In this document: piece by piece, positions 33,901 to 42,765 of the stretch
Layout: every line of letters begins with the position of its first letter
Position numbering within the stretch: the first letter of the stretch is position 1
Source: Desulfitobacterium sp050251735
Lineage (GTDB): Bacteria > Bacillota > Desulfitobacteriia > Desulfitobacteriales > Desulfitobacteriaceae
Assembly (NCBI GenBank): GCA_050251735.1
Contig: JBFWMF010000010.1
Location: 1-64,000 of the forward strand
Length of the DNA stretch: 64,000 nt
Direction of reading: 5' to 3'
Position numbers and translations under genes: made by a program
Notes under the pieces: model-generated
Databases searched by the model: none
What the model was told of the DNA's origin: nothing
Seen by the model: only the letters and a program-made list of their open reading frames with translations

Positions 33901-35505
33901 TTGAATCTCATATGGACTAATTTACGAGTGCCGGTAGAGGAGGATGAGCGCGAGCTCCCTCTGTTGGTGGCCCGTAAGCTAAAAGTTCCTCAAATGAGCA
34001 TCGGCGATCTACAGATTTTGCGTCGTTCAGTCGATGCTCGGAAGAAACCTCAGCTGTTTTTCTCCTATACCCTTCGATTTTTCTTGGAAATTTCGTATAA
34101 AGAAATGAACCGTGTTCTGCGGCGGGTGCCGGAGCTTAAGATTGAACCTCAGGGTAAGCCGGTGCCACTATTTGAACCTGCGAAAAAGCTGGATCATCGC
34201 CCCATTATTGTGGGTGCTGGCCCTGCCGGATATTTTGCTGCCCTGGCTTTAGGGAAAAGAGGCTATGCTCCCATAGTCTTGGAACGCGGGGATGATGTAG
34301 AGACCCGGACCAAGAAAGTAGAGGCTTTCTGGAAGACAGGCCAGCTAGATTGTGAAAGCAATGTTCAATTTGGTGAAGGAGGAGCGGGAACCTTTTCTGA
34401 CGGCAAATTAACCACCCGCATTGCAGATCCCCGAATCGCGGAAGTATTAGAGACCTTTGTGGAACAAGGTGCACCACCGGAAATCCTTTTCTTAGCCAAG
34501 GCCCATATCGGAACAGATAAATTAAGAATGGTTACCCAGGGCTTAAGGGAAAAGATCCAGGTCTTGGGAGGAGAAGTGCGTTTTCGCACTCAATTTACAG
34601 GTTTGCAACTTCAGAATGGTAGAATTACCGGCGTCCAGATTAATCACTCGGAAGTGATTCCGGCAGAGGCTGTAATTCTGGCAATTGGACACAGCGCTCG
34701 GGAGACCTATCGGTTATTACTGAAACAAGGTGTTCATTTAGAGTCAAAGCCTTTTGCTATCGGTCTCCGGGTAGAACATCCTCAGGAGCTGGTCAACCTT
34801 TCTCAATATGGAGTAGAGCATCATGATAAGCTAGGTCCGGCTGATTATCAGCTCACATATCAAGACTCATCGACCGGGCGAGGAGCCTATGCATTTTGCA
34901 TGTGCCCCGGTGGCAAAGTGGTAGCGGCAGCATCGGAAGAAGGTCGGGTCGTGACTAACGGCATGAGTGAATTCCGGCGAGACTCGGGTGTGGCCAATAG
35001 TGCTTTGGTGGTGACTGTGGGCAGAGAGGACTTTCAGGGTAATGAACCTTTATCAGGAGTGGAGTTTCAGCAATATTGGGAACACCAGGCATTCCTGGCA
35101 GGGGGTAAAAATTATAACGCTCCGGCCCAAAGTGTCCGGGACTTTTTAGCGAAACGAGTAAGTGGAGAATTTCCTTTGCACTCAAGCTATGCTCCGGGAA
35201 TCAAGGCAGTGGATTTGCATTCTGTCTTGCCTCAGGAAGTAGGGGATGTTTTGGAGCGCGCTCTTCATGCTTTTGATCATAAGATTCATGGTTTTGCAGG
35301 AGTTAAGGGGACCTTGACGGGGATTGAGACACGTACCAGTGCCCCTGTGCGCATGACCCGGGATAAGACCGGGGAAGCATTGAAATTCCCCGGACTATTT
35401 CCTGCAGGAGAAGGTGCCGGATACGCCGGAGGGATAATGAGTGCTGCAGTGGATGGTATCCGCAGCGCCGAGCAACTAATGGCTCAATATTATCCTGCTG
35501 AATAA
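33901..35505 (+). CDS. FAD-dependent oxidoreductase (COG2509-like)
   Basis: This 534-residue flavoprotein has an N-terminal domain of about 95 residues (VPVEEDERELPLLVARKL) and then a FAD-binding GxGxxG at 105-110 (IIVGAGPAGYF), with NVQFGEGGAGTFSDGKL and a C-terminal FPAGEGAGYAGGI flavin motif. Its reaction is unknown. Homologues are commonly found between ybbR and glmM in Clostridia, which suggests a link to amino-sugar or envelope metabolism. I start at TTG 33901 after GGAGGAG; the preceding in-frame codons to 33847 lie upstream of that site. Confidence 0.85.
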   Translation: MNLIWTNLRVPVEEDERELPLLVARKLKVPQMSIGDLQILRRSVDARKKPQLFFSYTLRFFLEISYKEMNRVLRRVPELKIEPQGKPVPLFEPAKKLDHRPIIVGAGPAGYFAALALGKRGYAPIVLERGDDVETRTKKVEAFWKTGQLDCESNVQFGEGGAGTFSDGKLTTRIADPRIAEVLETFVEQGAPPEILFLAKAHIGTDKLRMVTQGLREKIQVLGGEVRFRTQFTGLQLQNGRITGVQINHSEVIPAEAVILAIGHSARETYRLLLKQGVHLESKPFAIGLRVEHPQELVNLSQYGVEHHDKLGPADYQLTYQDSSTGRGAYAFCMCPGGKVVAAASEEGRVVTNGMSEFRRDSGVANSALVVTVGREDFQGNEPLSGVEFQQYWEHQAFLAGGKNYNAPAQSVRDFLAKRVSGEFPLHSSYAPGIKAVDLHSVLPQEVGDVLERALHAFDHKIHGFAGVKGTLTGIETRTSAPVRMTRDKTGEALKFPGLFPAGEGAGYAGGIMSAAVDGIRSAEQLMAQYYPAE

Positions 35506-35706
35506 ATATGAAAAAGTAGTACTGGAACATGGTTTGTGTTGAATATTTTTTGAGTCAAGTGAATAACTAGAAGAAATGACTTATTAACACTCTAGAATCA
35601 GATTGAGTAGAGTATTAGAGTCTATTCATTTGGAATAGGATGTTAACGAAAGCTGAGGGTATAGTATGCCCAGAAGATAGAAAGAAGTCTGGAAGGAGAA
35701 GATGAC

Positions 35707-37044
35707 TTGGGTAAACTGTTTGGAACCGATGGGGTACGTGGTATCGCTAACCAAGAGCTCACGCCGAATTTGGCGTTTCGCTTAGGTCAGGCGGGTGCTT
35801 ATGTCTTGAGCAAAGAACATCCCCACCCTCGCATTGTCATTGGTAAGGATACCCGGATTTCTGGAGATATGTTAGAAGCGGCCCTCATGGCAGGAATTTG
35901 CTCTGTGGGAGCTGATGTTTTACGGGTCAACATCCTACCTACACCAGGAATAGCCTACTTAACTCGCACTTTAGGCGCAAGCGCTGGGGTAGTTATCTCA
36001 GCATCTCATAATCCGGTTCAAGATAATGGTATTAAATTTTTCTCGTCCACTGGTTACAAACTTCCCGACACCTTGGAAGAAGAAATTGAAGAGTTGGTAC
36101 TGAATGACAAAAAACCTTGGAGCATACCTATTGGGGGAGAAGTAGGAAGAGTTATTGAAATCGCCGACGCCGAGCGTCAGTATATAGACTTTCTTAAAGC
36201 CACAGTAGGCTCCCTTGAAGGTCTCAAGGTAGTGTATGATGGCTCTAATGGTGCTGCTTATCGGGTGGGTCCCCAAGTGCTTCAGGAGTTAGGAGTAGAG
36301 GTTATCCCCCTCGCAGTGAATCCTGATGGGGTTAATATTAATGCAGGCTGCGGATCAACACATCCTGAGGTTCTTCAACAAGCTGTCCTTGATTATCAAG
36401 CCGATCTCGGACTAGCTAATGATGGTGATGCGGACCGACTGATTGCCGTAGACGAAAAGGGTGAAATCATTGATGGTGATTTCATCATGGTCATCTGTGC
36501 CCTTGCTCTGAAGGCCAAAGGAGTGCTTGTTAAGGATTCGATAGTGGTCACGGTCATGAGCAATCTGGGACTGTATATTGCGTTAAAGGATGCGGGTATC
36601 AAGATTTATGAGACCCAAGTGGGAGACCGTTATGTCATGGAAGAACTACTGAATACAGGAGCTAAGCTCGGTGGGGAACAATCCGGTCATATTATTTTCT
36701 TGGATTACAACACCACCGGTGACGGTCTACTTACAGCCTTGCAACTTATGGCTGTCCTCAAGGAACAAGGCAAACCTATCTCCAAGCTAGCGGCTCAAAT
36801 GCAACGGCTGCCTCAGGTGCTTATTAATGTTAAAGTCAAGGATAAAAAGAAATCCATGGAGAACCCCTATGTTTTGCAAAAGGTTGAGGAAGTTAAACGT
36901 TTTCTTGGAGACCGAGGCCGAGTGCTCGTTCGACCTTCAGGCACCGAATCATTGGTCCGGGTCATGGTCGAAGGGCAGGATCATGAACAACTTACGAGAC
37001 TTGCACAATCCGTAGTGGAGATTATTAAGCGTGAAGAGCTATAG
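35707..37044 (+). CDS. Phosphoglucosamine mutase GlmM
   Basis: It interconverts glucosamine-6-phosphate and glucosamine-1-phosphate, the step after GlmS toward UDP-GlcNAc. The 445-residue protein shows the N-terminal GTDGVRG, the phosphoserine loop ISASHNP with S100, Mg2+ loop NDGDADR, sugar loop GGEQSGH and phosphate-binding RPSGTESLVR. The start is TTG after GGAAGGAG. It is the fourth gene of the cda cluster, 200 bases behind the FAD gene. Confidence 0.96.
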   Translation: MGKLFGTDGVRGIANQELTPNLAFRLGQAGAYVLSKEHPHPRIVIGKDTRISGDMLEAALMAGICSVGADVLRVNILPTPGIAYLTRTLGASAGVVISASHNPVQDNGIKFFSSTGYKLPDTLEEEIEELVLNDKKPWSIPIGGEVGRVIEIADAERQYIDFLKATVGSLEGLKVVYDGSNGAAYRVGPQVLQELGVEVIPLAVNPDGVNINAGCGSTHPEVLQQAVLDYQADLGLANDGDADRLIAVDEKGEIIDGDFIMVICALALKAKGVLVKDSIVVTVMSNLGLYIALKDAGIKIYETQVGDRYVMEELLNTGAKLGGEQSGHIIFLDYNTTGDGLLTALQLMAVLKEQGKPISKLAAQMQRLPQVLINVKVKDKKKSMENPYVLQKVEEVKRFLGDRGRVLVRPSGTESLVRVMVEGQDHEQLTRLAQSVVEIIKREEL

Positions 37045-37159
37045 TAGTAGATAAATATCGATTTTGAATGCAAGGGTAATCTTATGAAGTGAAATTTGTT
37101 TGGTCAAATCTGGCCAAAGTAAATATTAACTGTAGCTATTTTTGCAGAAAGACGTATAA

Positions 37160-37242
37160 TGTTCATGTACCTCTAACTTTATCTTTGTTGCGAGCATAAG
37201 CAACATAGTAATGAGCTTAATGCTTTAGAGCGTACATGAACA
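37160..37242 (+). ncRNA. Possible structured RNA element upstream of the glmS ribozyme
   Basis: A long imperfect stem is formed by GTTCATGTAC-CTCTAA (37161-37176) and TTAGAG-C-GTACATGAAC (37225-37241), with one bulged base. An inner hairpin GTTGC/GCAAC lies at 37187-37204. A TATAAT at 37155-37160 overlaps the outer edge, so a promoter may start inside the stem. It matches no riboswitch that I recognise. Role unknown; it could also act as DNA dyad. Confidence 0.35.
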
Positions 37243-37340
37243 CCTTTAAGGGGAGGGATGCCATTGAGCATAAGCGAGACATCTTGTAGGTATCAGATGG
37301 TATAGGTTTTATCCACTGTGTGGTTTGGAAATCTGGCAAG

Positions 37341-37592
37341 TTAATACAGCGCCTGGACCATAAACGAGGCACGAAGCACGAGGCACGAGACTCGATTTTT
37401 CGAGCATCGATCACGGAGCATCGAGTATCACGAATGGTTGACGAGGAAGAGGGTTATCGAAAGATTCGGCGGATGCCCTCTCGGTGTCTTGGCACCGAAG
37501 GCTTATCACAAAGCCGTGAAGTAATTTGCGGGACAAAGGGTAAGCATCAAGGAACGGGAGCAGTCTGCCCTTTTGGGCTTATCCCCGTTCAT
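37341..37592 (+). promoter_or_regulatory. glmS ribozyme (glucosamine-6-phosphate-activated self-cleaving riboswitch)
   Basis: This leader cleaves itself when GlcN6P is abundant and thereby lowers GlmS synthesis. Conserved core segments are present: the cleavage site A37348/G37349 before GCGCCTGG, GACGAGGAAGAGGG, TCGAAAGATTCGGCGGATGC, CTCTCGG, and GGGACAAAGGGTAAGC at 37530-37544. A final hairpin GAACGGGA/TCCCCGTTC closes the element. The P1 region (about 37365-37430) is expanded by repeated CACGAG-type units (GAGGCACGAAGCACGAGG) and a CTCGATTTTTCGAG hairpin, unusual for the class. The core is complete, so it should be active. Confidence 0.93.
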
Positions 37593-37608
37593 ATAGCCAG
37601 AATTGTTC

Positions 37609-37634
37609 AAACCGCTCCGAAAAGCGGTTTTTTG
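37609..37634 (+). terminator. Intrinsic terminator between the ribozyme and glmS
   Basis: AAACCGCT and AGCGGTTT form an 8-bp stem with a T run, about 20 bases after the ribozyme and 118 bases before the glmS start. It would lower full-length glmS mRNA unless read through or bypassed. Confidence 0.75.
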
Positions 37635-37751
37635 TATTATCATCAGTTTTATCATCAGAAAGTTCATTGCATAATTAAAGAATTCACTATTAATGCTTTC
37701 CTTGCGTAAATATGCATGAGAAACATGATTCGAGAGGAGAAAAGAGAAAAC

Positions 37752-39575
37752 ATGTGTGGTATCGTTGGATATATTGGTCATCGACCGGCTATTCCTGTCC
37801 TTTTAGAAGGTTTGAAAAAGCTGGAGTATCGAGGGTATGATTCTGCAGGCGTCGCCGTTCTAGATCAGGGGGGTATTAGTACCTGCAAGGCAGTAGGTAA
37901 ACTAGTTAACCTAGAGGAAAAATTAGGCACAGCTTATTCTCAGACCGGCATGGGAATCGGGCATACTCGTTGGGCAACGCATGGTCGCCCCTCAGATTTA
38001 AATGCTCATCCTCATATGGACACAGAAGCCAATTTCGCTGTCGTTCATAATGGCATCATTGAAAACTATCTGGAGTTAAAGGAATGGCTAATCGAACAAG
38101 GACATCATTTCATCTCGGAAACAGACACCGAAGTATTGCCGCATTTAGTGGAATATTACTATCGGGGAGACTTAATCGCAACCGTTCGTGAAGTGCTTAA
38201 TCATTTAAAAGGATCCTTCGCTATCCTAGTCATGAGTCGTCAAAACCCAGATATCCTTGTAGCTGCTCGCAAAGACAGCCCCATGGTTGTAGGGTTGGGA
38301 GAGAATGAATTCTTTGTCGCCAGTGATATTCCTGCTATCCTCAACTATACCCGTAATACCTATATCATCGAAGATGGTGAAATGGTTGTTCTGACGAAAG
38401 ACGGAGTCGAGGTCACGGACTTTGAAGGAAAAGCAAAGAAAAAAGAGCTTTATGAAGTGAAGTGGGATGCGGTAGCAGCTGAAAAAGGCGGCTACGACCA
38501 TTTCATGCTCAAAGAAATCCATGAACAACCTCGCGCACTGCGGGATACTTTAATCAGTCGTTTAGAAGATGATAAAGTTGTCCTTCAAGAGGTTGATCTC
38601 ACTGCAGAACAGTTGCAAAACTTCCGAAAAGTCTTTATCGTGGCGTGCGGTACGGCCTGGCATGCGGGATTAGTGGGCAAGACCTTGATTGAACGCTGGG
38701 TCCGCCTCCCGGTGGAAGTGGATATAGCCTCAGAATTCCGTTATCGATCACCTATAGTAGATGAGCATACCCTGGTTGTCGTCGTCAGCCAATCGGGAGA
38801 AACTGCCGATACTTTGGCAGCCCTCCGGGAAGCAAAAAGAAACGGTGCTCGAGTGGTCGCCGTCACGAACGTAGTCGGAAGCTCCGTAGCTCGGGAAGCT
38901 CATGATGTCATTTACACCTGGGCTGGACCGGAAATCGCCGTAGCTTCCACCAAAGCCTATACGACTCAACTGGAAGGCATGGTCCTCTTAGGGCTTTATC
39001 TGGCCCAGATTAGAGGCACCCTGTCCACTGAGAAAATCAAAGAAGTTATCGCAGCCTTAAGGGTGATTCCAGCTCAAGCCCAAGAAGTTATCGATGAAGC
39101 CGAGCATATCAAAGACTTCGCCCAATCCTTCGTCGATGTTGAAGACACCTTTTTCATCGGTCGCAGCCTAGACTGGAATGTGGCTATGGAAGGAGCCCTC
39201 AAGCTAAAGGAAATCTCCTATATCCATGCGGAAGCCTATGCAGCAGGAGAGCTCAAACACGGTACCTTGGCATTAATCACCGAAAAGACACCTGTAATCG
39301 CCCTAGCTACTCAAATGGATGTCTTTGAAAAGACCCTGTCCAACATCATTGAAGTCAGAGCCCGGGATGCGAGAGTTATCGGAGTTACCTTCAAGGGTAA
39401 TAAAGACCTAGCCAAGTCTGTGGATCATGTAATCTATCTGCCTGAGACGATTGCCGAGCTAGCTCCGATTCTTACGGTGATCCCGCTGCAGCTGCTGTCT
39501 TATTATGTTTCTGTGGCCAGAGGTTGTGACGTGGATAAGCCACGGAATTTGGCGAAAAGCGTGACGGTGGAGTAA
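37752..39575 (+). CDS. Glutamine-fructose-6-phosphate aminotransferase GlmS
   Basis: It makes glucosamine-6-phosphate from fructose-6-phosphate and glutamine, the first step of amino-sugar synthesis. The 607-residue protein begins MCGIVGY; after Met removal the Cys is the glutaminase nucleophile, which fixes the start at 37752 rather than the in-frame ATG 37716. The glutaminase domain (1-240) is followed by two SIS sugar-isomerase domains (SQSGETADTLAAL; end DKPRNLAKSVTVE). It is regulated by the upstream ribozyme and, together with glmM, supplies UDP-GlcNAc. Confidence 0.96.
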   Translation: MCGIVGYIGHRPAIPVLLEGLKKLEYRGYDSAGVAVLDQGGISTCKAVGKLVNLEEKLGTAYSQTGMGIGHTRWATHGRPSDLNAHPHMDTEANFAVVHNGIIENYLELKEWLIEQGHHFISETDTEVLPHLVEYYYRGDLIATVREVLNHLKGSFAILVMSRQNPDILVAARKDSPMVVGLGENEFFVASDIPAILNYTRNTYIIEDGEMVVLTKDGVEVTDFEGKAKKKELYEVKWDAVAAEKGGYDHFMLKEIHEQPRALRDTLISRLEDDKVVLQEVDLTAEQLQNFRKVFIVACGTAWHAGLVGKTLIERWVRLPVEVDIASEFRYRSPIVDEHTLVVVVSQSGETADTLAALREAKRNGARVVAVTNVVGSSVAREAHDVIYTWAGPEIAVASTKAYTTQLEGMVLLGLYLAQIRGTLSTEKIKEVIAALRVIPAQAQEVIDEAEHIKDFAQSFVDVEDTFFIGRSLDWNVAMEGALKLKEISYIHAEAYAAGELKHGTLALITEKTPVIALATQMDVFEKTLSNIIEVRARDARVIGVTFKGNKDLAKSVDHVIYLPETIAELAPILTVIPLQLLSYYVSVARGCDVDKPRNLAKSVTVE

Positions 39576-39658
39576 GTCCTCAATTGAAAGCTTTACCGTG
39601 AAGAGTAGAACAGGGAAGAGAAAAATAGAACTGAAAAATGCCCGAAACCCTTGAAAAT

Positions 39659-39709
39659 AAAGGGGTAGAGAAGGATTATCGAAAGAAAAATCCTGACTCT
39701 ACCCTTTTT
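39659..39709 (+). terminator. Terminator of glmS
   Basis: A stem GGGTAGAG/CTCTACCC with an inner AGGATT/AATCCT helix is followed by TTTTT, 84 bases after the glmS stop. Confidence 0.8.
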
Positions 39710-39784
39710 GGCTTATATTTGGTGTAATATGGACGGTAACACTTTTTTTCAAACGCTTTAGCCACCACTACAGGGTTTATCCTA

Positions 39785-40258
39785 TCAAATAATCTCTCTC
39801 AGTACCTGTTGCAAAATATTCAGGTCAACGGGTTTGGCCAAATGCTTGTCAAATCCAGCTGTTCTTGCCTTGATCAGATCGTCTTCGTAAGCGTATCCAG
39901 AAAGAGCGATTAAGCGCACATTCCCAAGGTCAATTTCACTGCGGATGCATCTAGCCACTTCATAGCCACTCATATCTGGAAGTCCTATATCACATATAAT
40001 GACATCCGGTTTATAGTCTCTTGCCCTAGAAATACCCTCAGCCCCGTTTGATGAGGTTATATTCTTATATCCTAATAGTTCAAGAAAGGATGAGAGAATC
40101 TCAGCAATATCCGGAATATCATCAATGACAAGAATCCTTAGGGATCGATCAAATAAACTGCCATCATCAGTCTTCTGCTTAGTTTCGTTTTCTAACGTAG
40201 CTGGAATAGGTAATCTTATGGTACATTGTGTTCCTTTGTCAACTCCATCGCTTTGCAC
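39785..40258 (-). pseudogene. C-terminal fragment of a hybrid histidine kinase (receiver domain kept)
   Basis: The frame has a complete receiver domain (about residues 40-157: LVIDDIPDIAE, VIICDIGLPDMSG with phospho-acceptor Asp, ALSGYA, KPVD). The residues before it (QSDGVDKGTQCTIRLP) match the last strands of a HATPase domain. The rest of the kinase is missing: upstream codons read SLPKNSFSLFLISITVQ, which no longer form the G2 box. I interpret it as the 3' end of a deleted hybrid sensor kinase. The receiver could still fold, but there is no credible start or ribosome binding site. Confidence 0.65.
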
Positions 40259-40513
40259 AGTGATGCTTATAAGGAATAGCGAGAAACTATTTTTCGGTAA
40301 GCTCAGGTTTTTAAATATATGTAGATGCAGGAATCGATAAAAATTAAGAGAAATATTAAGAAAATAGGAATATAATTATTTACAACCAACTCGTACATCA
40401 ATTTGCGAAAGATTATCGACAGTACCTATTTGAGCCGAAAGCGGGGGGTAATTAGAGAATATCTTTTATGATCATGGCAGAACTCTTTTATAATAAATAA
40501 AGGAGCGATAAAC

Positions 40514-42385
40514 TTGTCAGAATCAAAGTTGAATGTAAATATTCGCAAGGCGACTATGAGCGATCCAGAAATTTTGGATGTGCGTAATTTTAAAAAGCAT
40601 TTCGCTTTTATCTGTATTTATATTGCGCTAGTTGTAAAATCTCTGTTCTTTTTGGGGATTGCCAATAATACTGATCTATCTAGTTATAACTTTATCAAGG
40701 GGTTCTATAGTTTTGATGTTCCTCCTTCTCTAATAACGTATTCTGCTTTTGTCATCGCCATCTTAAGTTTTTCCTACTTATTCAAAGGACAGTTACATTT
40801 TTGGTATTTATTCACTCTTGATGCCCTACTATCCCTCTTAATGGTGGGGGATTTAATGTATTATCGCAGTTTCGGAAATTTCCTTTCGCCTTATATATTA
40901 GGTCAGACCTCCAATCTCGACAATTTATCACAAAGCATGTGTTCCATGTTAAGACCCATCGATGCCTTGTTCGGCTTAGATATTATTTTTCTACTCTTCC
41001 TTAAGAAAAAAAGGATAGTTTACTATCAAGAGATTAAGAGAAGTGTCACAGCTTTTCTAGCACTTTTTATATTTTCCGTTGCAACAATTTACTATCAGCA
41101 TTATAAAATAGATATTCAAAATCTTGAAGGTAACTCACTATTCCATGTGGATTGGGTAGTGAATCAAACGATGACAGACCTTTCTCCGGCAGGATATCAT
41201 TTGTACGACCTTTATAACTATTATTTAGAAAATCAAACTTATGAACTCAAACCTGCTGAGTTTGAGGAGATCAAACTTTGGCTTGCACAAACGGAAGAAG
41301 ACCTCCCAGATAATGAGTTTCAGGGACTTTTTAAAGGAAAAAATCTTGTAGTTATTCAAGTGGAGTCCTTGGAAAACTTCGTAGTTAATCAAAGGGTTAA
41401 TGATCAAGAAATCACACCCAACTTAAATCGTTTAATTAAAAACAGCCTTTACTTTCCGAATATATATGAACAAGTATATAACGGAAATAGCTCTGATGCC
41501 GATTTAATGTTCAATACCTCGGTATACCCTGTGAGGAGTGGGTCAACCTTTTTTCGCTTTCCGATGAATACGTATAACTCCTTACCCAACCTTATGGGAA
41601 AAGAAGGATATACAACTTTAGGGATTCATTCTGATAAAGGGTCTTATTGGAATTGGATGAAGGCACTTAATTCTATAGGATTTAATAAGACATTCGATTC
41701 ATCCCACTTCAATCAAGATGAGATAATTGGTCTTGGACTGAGCGACGGAAGTTATCTTTCTCAGGTGGCTACACTTCTCGTTAATGAAAAAGAACCTTTT
41801 TATGCTTTCATGGTAACGCTAACAAGCCATAGCCCCTTTGAACTGCCAGAAAAACATCAAGAACTCAACCTAGACGACTCATTAGCGAACTCGAAGCTAG
41901 GAGGATATTTTCAGTCCATACGCTATACGGATCGGGAAATTGGCTACTTCTTGGAAAAGCTGGAGAAAAGTCAACTGCTTGACAATACTGTAGTCGTCAT
42001 TTATGGTGACCACACCGGGGTGCATAAGTACTATAACGATGAAATCCAACAGTTGAAGCCAAGAGAACAATGGTGGTTAGACGATAGTAAGCGGATTCCC
42101 TTTATTATTTATAGTAAGAGTATTGAGGGGCAAGTGTTTGAGATTAATGGGGGACAAATCGATTTGATGCCTACTCTGTCCTACCTATTTGACTTAGACC
42201 AAAGTTATCAAAGAACGGCCATAGGTCGTAATCTTTTGAATACAAAAAAAGATTTTGCCATCCTAGCCAATAGAGAATTTATTGGAACCGCATCGAACAA
42301 ATCTGATAAGGAATTTCTCCTTAGGGGAATTGATATATCTGATTTAATTATTCGAAGTAATTATTATAGCAATGAGGGATATTGA
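40514..42385 (+). CDS. LTA synthase family membrane phosphoglycerol transferase
   Basis: This 623-residue protein has five membrane helices in its first 200 residues and an extracellular sulfatase-fold domain (about 270-600). Metal ligand E284 (VIQVESLENF), catalytic threonine T335 (LMFNTSVYP) and metal ligands in YGDHTG are visible. It probably transfers glycerol-phosphate to make lipoteichoic acid or modifies other surface polymers. The start is TTG after AAAGGAG. Gene order gives no further hint; a terminator follows. Confidence 0.88.
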   Translation: MSESKLNVNIRKATMSDPEILDVRNFKKHFAFICIYIALVVKSLFFLGIANNTDLSSYNFIKGFYSFDVPPSLITYSAFVIAILSFSYLFKGQLHFWYLFTLDALLSLLMVGDLMYYRSFGNFLSPYILGQTSNLDNLSQSMCSMLRPIDALFGLDIIFLLFLKKKRIVYYQEIKRSVTAFLALFIFSVATIYYQHYKIDIQNLEGNSLFHVDWVVNQTMTDLSPAGYHLYDLYNYYLENQTYELKPAEFEEIKLWLAQTEEDLPDNEFQGLFKGKNLVVIQVESLENFVVNQRVNDQEITPNLNRLIKNSLYFPNIYEQVYNGNSSDADLMFNTSVYPVRSGSTFFRFPMNTYNSLPNLMGKEGYTTLGIHSDKGSYWNWMKALNSIGFNKTFDSSHFNQDEIIGLGLSDGSYLSQVATLLVNEKEPFYAFMVTLTSHSPFELPEKHQELNLDDSLANSKLGGYFQSIRYTDREIGYFLEKLEKSQLLDNTVVVIYGDHTGVHKYYNDEIQQLKPREQWWLDDSKRIPFIIYSKSIEGQVFEINGGQIDLMPTLSYLFDLDQSYQRTAIGRNLLNTKKDFAILANREFIGTASNKSDKEFLLRGIDISDLIIRSNYYSNEGY

Positions 42386-42616
42386 CTTAGAAAGGGGACC
42401 CAGGTGGACAATTTCATGATCGGGGGGAATCGTATCGAACAGCCATTTTCTAACACTCTGAAGAGCAGCGACTCCTAGCCGAAAAATCCAAGCTAGCGTT
42501 GGAGGCTTGCGCTATTGTATCAATTCAGCAGCACTGCGCTTTATTCCTAAGGAGGATCTGGAATGCGAGGGGTATGGAGATTTTAGTATTCTATTTCGTT
42601 GATTGGGTAATTTTTC
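42386..42616 (+). other. Intergenic stretch after the LtaS-like gene
   Basis: No convincing gene is present. A ribosome-binding-site-like AAAGGGG before GTG 42404 opens only 25 codons, and AAGGAGG before ATG 42564 opens only 7. I looked for c-di-GMP riboswitch sequence ahead of the diguanylate cyclase and did not find it. Confidence 0.4.
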
Positions 42617-42650
42617 GGGTTGTTCCCTCATGGGAACAGCCCATTTTTTT
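42617..42650 (+). terminator. Strong terminator upstream of the diguanylate cyclase
   Basis: GGGTTGTTCCC and GGGAACAGCCC form an 11-bp stem (one G-T type pair) with a TCAT loop and a run of seven T. Confidence 0.85.
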
Positions 42651-42765
42651 ATTTTAAAATTTTTAAGATCTAGTCGAAATTAAAGGATAATTAGGAGGAA
42701 AAGATGAATTATATCACAATATCATTAATATTAGGGCCAACCTGATAAGAATGGGGGGATGACCC

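Noticed and set aside
37320..37709. 129-residue reading frame over the glmS leader
   Set aside because: It coincides with the ribozyme core and the terminator, and has no start signals.
42386..42765. Possible c-di-GMP riboswitch before the diguanylate cyclase
   Set aside because: No GEMM core sequence is present; only a terminator and short frames.
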